DNA of 64,000 nucleotides from assembly GCA_038049695.1 (NCBI GenBank), contig CP142455.1, positions 30,355,501-30,419,500 on the forward strand, written 5' to 3'. The notes below the pieces were generated by a model. That model was not told where the DNA came from and did no database searches. It saw nothing but the letters and a program-made list of their open reading frames with translations. This document shows, in pieces, positions 60,130-64,000 of this stretch. A program made the translations under genes and the position numbers. How positions within the stretch are numbered: position 1 is the stretch's first letter; each line of letters begins with the position of its first letter. The DNA is from Cinnamomum chago (taxonomy: Eukaryota > Streptophyta > Magnoliopsida > Laurales > Lauraceae).

Positions 60130-62585
60130 TCAGCTATGCAAGGAAGACGGGGGTATGCAGATGGAGGGATCAATATCTTTCAATTCGGCAACTGAACAGC
60201 TGAGTGCACTCTTGTGCATGTCCAACACATTCAAACTTTGAGCGTCCTGACCGTCAGATAGATCAAGAGCAATGATAGTCGGTAAAGTATCCTCAGGTCG
60301 AAGAGCGGTTTCTACGAGCTGATCAACAACATCGACTGCAAAGCAGTCATCTTGGTCTGGAGGTTGATGAGAGGTCCTAAAAGCATTCAGCCTCACTTTC
60401 ATATTCCCGAAAGAAACATCCAGAACTCCGGCGCAACAATTAATGTTCGCATTGGTCGTGGCCAAAAAGGGCCGTCCAAGAATGACAGTAGTGTGCTTCT
60501 GTGAATTTTGCACTGGTTCAATGTCAAGGACGATGAAATCGACAGGGAAAAAGAACTTGTCGACCTTGACTAGAATATCCTCAATTATTCCTCGGGGCAC
60601 CCTGACAGATCTATCAGCAAGTTGCAAGGTAACCTGAGTGGGCTTCAAGTCCCCTAGCCCAATCTGGTCATACACTGAGTAAGGCAAGAGATTGACACTT
60701 GCTCCCAAATCCAACAATGCATGATCAATAACGTGACTCCCAATTGTGTAAGTAACGGTGGGAGTGCCAGGATCTTTCAGCTTGGGAGGAGTGTCATTAT
60801 GGAGAATTGAGCTCACTTGCTCGGTGAGTAAAACCTTCCTTGGCAGATGAGATTTAGATTTGCGCTTTTGAGTGCACAAATCTTTCAGAAATTTACATAA
60901 GAATGAACATGCTTGATAGCATCTAGTAAATGTAGGTTAATCTTTATTTGCTTAAACACGTCTAACATCTCATCCATGGTTGCTTTCTTTTTACTAAAAG
61001 GAGAGGGTGTGTCAAGACAGGTGGGAAAAGGGGCTTTAGGCACATATAGGGGTGCCATAGCCGAGTTAGATGAAAAATTGGGAGGGGTGACCTCGTGTCC
61101 CTTAGAAACCATTTCAGCCCGAGAGCTCTTGTAATTGGCTCTGGGCTTTTTGACACCTTGCTTAGGCTCCTTAGGCCTAGTCTCAACCCCACGCCCATTC
61201 CATAATGCGACAACCATTTTCGCTTGCTCATGATAGGTATCATTATGTTGCAAGCCACTACCCACCTCAAAAGAAGTCTTAGGGTTAACCGTGGGTTGGC
61301 TAGGCAAGCCTCCCTCCTCTCTTCTGTTAAGAGCATTAGCTATTTGCCCGATCTGGACCTCGAGCTTGGCTATGGATTAGGAATGGGAATGGACCAGCTG
61401 AGTGGTTGTTTTGAGCTCTTGCAGCACTGTCTCCTCAAATGATGGATTTCTTTGAGGTGGTTGAGGGTTGGGTTGCTGGTAGGATTGTTGGGAATGATAG
61501 GCCGCAGGATTGAAAGGAAAATTAGGCCCATTTCCCGGTTGAGGGAATGAAGTGCCTTGACCGGGCGACTTCCATGAAAAGTTGGGGTGATTGCGCCATC
61601 CCGGGTTAAAAGTATTCGAAAATGGATCGTTACCCGGTTTGGAGAACCCCTGTGCAGCATTCACTCGCTCTTGCACAAATTCAGAGAACTGTGAGGCAGT
61701 AAGGCAATTGCTCACAAAATGAGCGGGGCTAGAGCACAAAACACAACCACCTTGAGAGGGTGGGGATTGGAGAGTTTGACCCATAGATAATAGCTGATCC
61801 AATTTTTGGGTTAAGGCAGCCACTTGAGTGGTGAGTTCATTAGAGGGTTGAATTTCAAACACGCCTCTAGGTTTTTACAAAATAGAGGTTGCCGGCCTCT
61901 CCAGTCTAGCAGTGGAGGCATGGTGTTGGAAGGTCTCACTCATATTTTCGAAAAGCTCCCATACCTCATCCTCATTTTTTAACATTATTGGTCCCCCACT
62001 GGCGGTAACTACCATGTTTCGCCATTCAGGTGATAGCACATCATAAAAGAATTGCACCAATTGTCATTTGGTAATTTGGTGATGAGGACACTTTCTAATG
62101 AGATCCTTGAATCTATCCCATGCCTCATGAAATTGTTCATTATCAGTTTGGGTGAAAGATGTGATAGATCTCTTGTACTGATCTGTTTTACCGACAGAGA
62201 AATATTTATCTAAGAATTTTTGTTGTAGTTGGGCCCAAGAAGTGATAGAGTTTGCAGGTAAAGTACTCAACCATTACTTCGCTTTGCCCTTCAATGAAAA
62301 CAGAAAGAGAAACATTTTTAAGGCCTCACTACTGAAATTGTTTACTCGTACCGTGGAGCAAATAACCAAAAACTCATCAATGTGATTGTACGGGTCCTCA
62401 TTGTTCAAGCCATAGAAAGAAGGAATAAGATTGATTGTGCTAGGCTTGATTTCATATTGAGTTGCCTGTACTACAGGCAGCTGAATACACAATGGTGACG
62501 TGTATTCCGAAGGGGTATAGTGCTCCTTCAAGGGTCGGAGAGGTGGAGCCTCAGGAGCTTGATCTTCCTTTCTTTCCTCAGCCAT
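60130..62585 (-). pseudogene. Athila-like gag-protease, five breaks
   Basis: Read from 62585: gag (PSTINLIPSFYGLNNEDPYN, WAQLQQKFLDKYF, FHEAWDRFKDLIRKCPHHQI, FYDVLSPEWRNMV), zinc knuckle CVLCSSPAHFVSNC (CX2CX4HX4C), linker (SIAKLEVQIGQIANALNRRE), then aspartic protease (LLDLGASVNLLPYSVYDQIG with D-L-G-A; VKVDKFFFPVDFIVLDIEP; VILGRPFLATTNANINC). All gag pieces are in one frame with in-frame stops at 62271-62273, 62061-62063 (expected Trp), about 61847-61875 and about 61374-61376. One base appears to be lost near 60884, which shifts into the protease frame. The frame stops at 60130 and is not followed by pol. Gag normally makes the particle shell and the protease matures it. Confidence 0.92.
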
Positions 62586-62974
62586 TTGTTAATTTGTGTG
62601 TGAGACAACAAAAGGGTGTTTAGATGATCTAATTTTTCTAAGGACTCGCTCTAAATTTTGGTCTAGAGATACCAAATCTGGATGACAAGAGCAACGACCA
62701 AGCATGTACACACAAAACTTACTGCAGTTATATGAAAAGAATTAGAAAGTCTAGGCTTACCGCGCTCTAGGTAAAAGAGAACTTTTTAATTGAGTAGATC
62801 TTTTAACTTTTCAAGAGCGCTCTTGGATCCTGCATAAACTCTAGGATTCTCTGTGTTAGAATCAATACCCTGCAATAAGAATAGCAGAGGTGTGAGAAAA
62901 GATGATAAAGTAAAAAAAAATTAAAAAAGCTAAACTATTGTTAGAATTAAAAAAAACAAACAACCGTGCTAATT
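62586..62974 (-). other. 5' leader of the Athila-like element
   Basis: About 390 bp of AT-rich non-coding sequence lie between the primer-binding site and the gag start; a packaging signal would be expected here, but none can be recognised by eye. Confidence 0.5.
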
Positions 62975-62993
62975 GTCCTCGGCAACGGTGCCA
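62975..62993 (-). promoter_or_regulatory. Primer-binding site, tRNA-Asp type
   Basis: The minus strand reads TGGCACCGTTGCCGAGGAC, 5 bp after the 5' LTR. It resembles the tRNA-Asp-type site known from Athila-related elements (TGGCGCCGTTGCCGGGGA), with two differences, from recalled family knowledge. Confidence 0.75.
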
Positions 62994-62998
62994 AAACT

Positions 62999-64000
62999 TG
63001 ACTGTCCTAAAACAGGGTTGCAAATATAAATTATTCCCTGCTACTATCTCTGCTTGAAAAAGAAAAGATGTTAACCAAGTATCGTATCCACTGGGACAAA
63101 AATGCTAAGTTGTGTTGTTTCCTAAATTCCTAAACTAATCCTAATAGAAAACAAAGTTCTGATTCTTAAACTAATTATCCTATTATAAAACGAAGTGTTG
63201 ATTTGATTCGTTGTAATTCCTAAATTAACAAATTAAAAGACAAGGTTTTGATCTAATCAGAGAAAAGTCTTAGTGTATGAATCCACCTTAGCCTCGTGCA
63301 ATGGCGAATTATAAATTCAGGGTTTCACTATCAATGCTTTCAAAACTCGTTCTGGTTACAAACCTTCACAGAGTCAACAAATAAGGGGTGCGGGTTTAGA
63401 TCTGGGCATAACTTATCTATAGGGCATAGATTATCCTAGCTTTAACTCCACACACATTGAAGCGTCATATTATATGACTTGGTATTCCAAACTACAAGAA
63501 TAAAATACCAAAAAGAGATCTTGCATTAATAAACAAAATCCAACAATAAATAACATCAATGTCATATAATCAAATCATTTAAAATAAAACTCTAGAACCT
63601 ATACATCACCATAAACACAAATCTAGGGCTTCATCACAACCCTATGATGGAGATTTAGTTACTCATGGAAGACGATTGGCGAAGAATCTCTGACGAAATC
63701 CCCATTGACGCTCTTCCAAAGCTCCAAAACCAGCGTTCAGAACTTCTCCCCTTGATGTTAATTGCCCTCAAACGAGATTAGGTATCATATTTATAGAGTT
63801 TTGGCCCCAAAAATCTTGTCAAAACATGCTTGAGGAGGGTTATCCATCCGGTCCGGGCGTCCGGACGCCAGGAATAAAAATTCTTGCGTCCTCTCTGTGA
63901 CTGGGTGTCCGGACGCCCGGAGCCAGTAAGCTCCGGTTAATTGGATTTTCGGCATTTTTTACAATTTTTTCCTGTTTTGCACCAATTTCTTCCCAATGCT
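62999..64000 (-). repeat. 5' LTR of the Athila-like element, cut by the window end
   Basis: It aligns with 57526-58475 of the 3' LTR from its first base. It carries the extra segment with a second ggcgtccggacgcc-like palindrome (63856-63917) that the other LTR lacks. A TATA-like CTATAAATATG lies at 63787-63796 on the minus strand. Confidence 0.9.

Larger units (their letters stand above)
57526..64000 (-). mobile_element. Athila-like non-autonomous element (runs off the window)
   Basis: The left (3') LTR is 57526-58588 and the right (5') LTR starts at 62999 and continues past the window end by roughly 0.1 kb. On the minus strand the internal part of 4.4 kb has a primer-binding site, gag and protease, then about 1.5 kb of non-coding DNA and the polypurine tract. 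Reverse transcriptase, RNase H and integrase are missing altogether. The possible target duplication is ttaac (57521-57525); its partner lies outside. Confidence 0.9.

Noticed and set aside
60443-61442. Plus-strand frames of 64-73 codons over the Athila gag-protease
   Set aside because: Antisense shadows of the minus-strand coding region.
1-64000. A novel defence or biosynthetic system
   Set aside because: All recognisable coding parts are transposon genes, one RLP gene or relics of known plant families; no cluster of unknown conserved genes was seen.

Overview
The window is nuclear DNA of a flowering plant, probably a dicot or magnoliid; the species cannot be told from the sequence. It is AT-rich and has spliced genes, an LRR receptor-like protein gene, plant-type Athila, Tat and copia retrotransposons, an RTE-type LINE, PIF/Harbinger and CACTA-like DNA elements and many MITEs. 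I see no prokaryotic operon, CRISPR array, rRNA gene or convincing tRNA gene.

Only one host gene looks intact: a single-exon receptor-like protein (RLP) of 978 codons at 39582-42518 (+). Three host-gene relics are recognisable. They are the C-terminal end of a CYP86/94/96-like cytochrome P450 (24106-24410), a trichome birefringence-like (TBL) O-acetyltransferase pseudogene with stops, frameshifts and a 130-bp fold-back insertion in its last exon (27482-30777), and an internally deleted RLP paralogue (53521-54780).

Layout, left to right. 692-3513: decayed PIF/Harbinger transposase plus its partner Myb-like ORF. 4446-12959: a TIR-bounded element split by a 5'-truncated Athila-like element (3' LTR 5159-6886, pol on the minus strand to about 11.3 kb). 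13937-16821 and 18662-20406: two solo LTRs, each with a perfect 5-bp target duplication (ATTTG and CCACA). 21683-23330: diverged direct repeats carrying MITEs. 24.1-30.8 kb: P450 and TBL relics. 30.8-39.5 kb: intergenic DNA built from repeated duplications and MITEs, leading up to the RLP promoter. 39.6-42.5 kb: the RLP gene.

42.8-53.1 kb is a three-level nest. A CACTA-like end is interrupted by a complete Ty1/copia element (195- and 197-bp LTRs, target duplication GTCGC), which is itself interrupted by a nearly complete RTE-type LINE (20-bp target duplication). The RLP relic follows, cut off by a Tat-lineage Ty3/gypsy fragment (54.8-57.1 kb) and an LTR-like scrap. The right end (57526 to beyond 64000) is an Athila-like element with two long LTRs and a broken gag-protease region but no reverse transcriptase or integrase.

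The genes do not form a pathway. The window reads as a receptor-like-protein locus and an acetyltransferase locus broken up by successive transposon insertions. I found no convincing undescribed system. The most informative signals are the datable insertion nest, two solo LTRs with restored empty sites, the fold-back insertion in the TBL exon, and the serially duplicated upstream region of the intact RLP gene.
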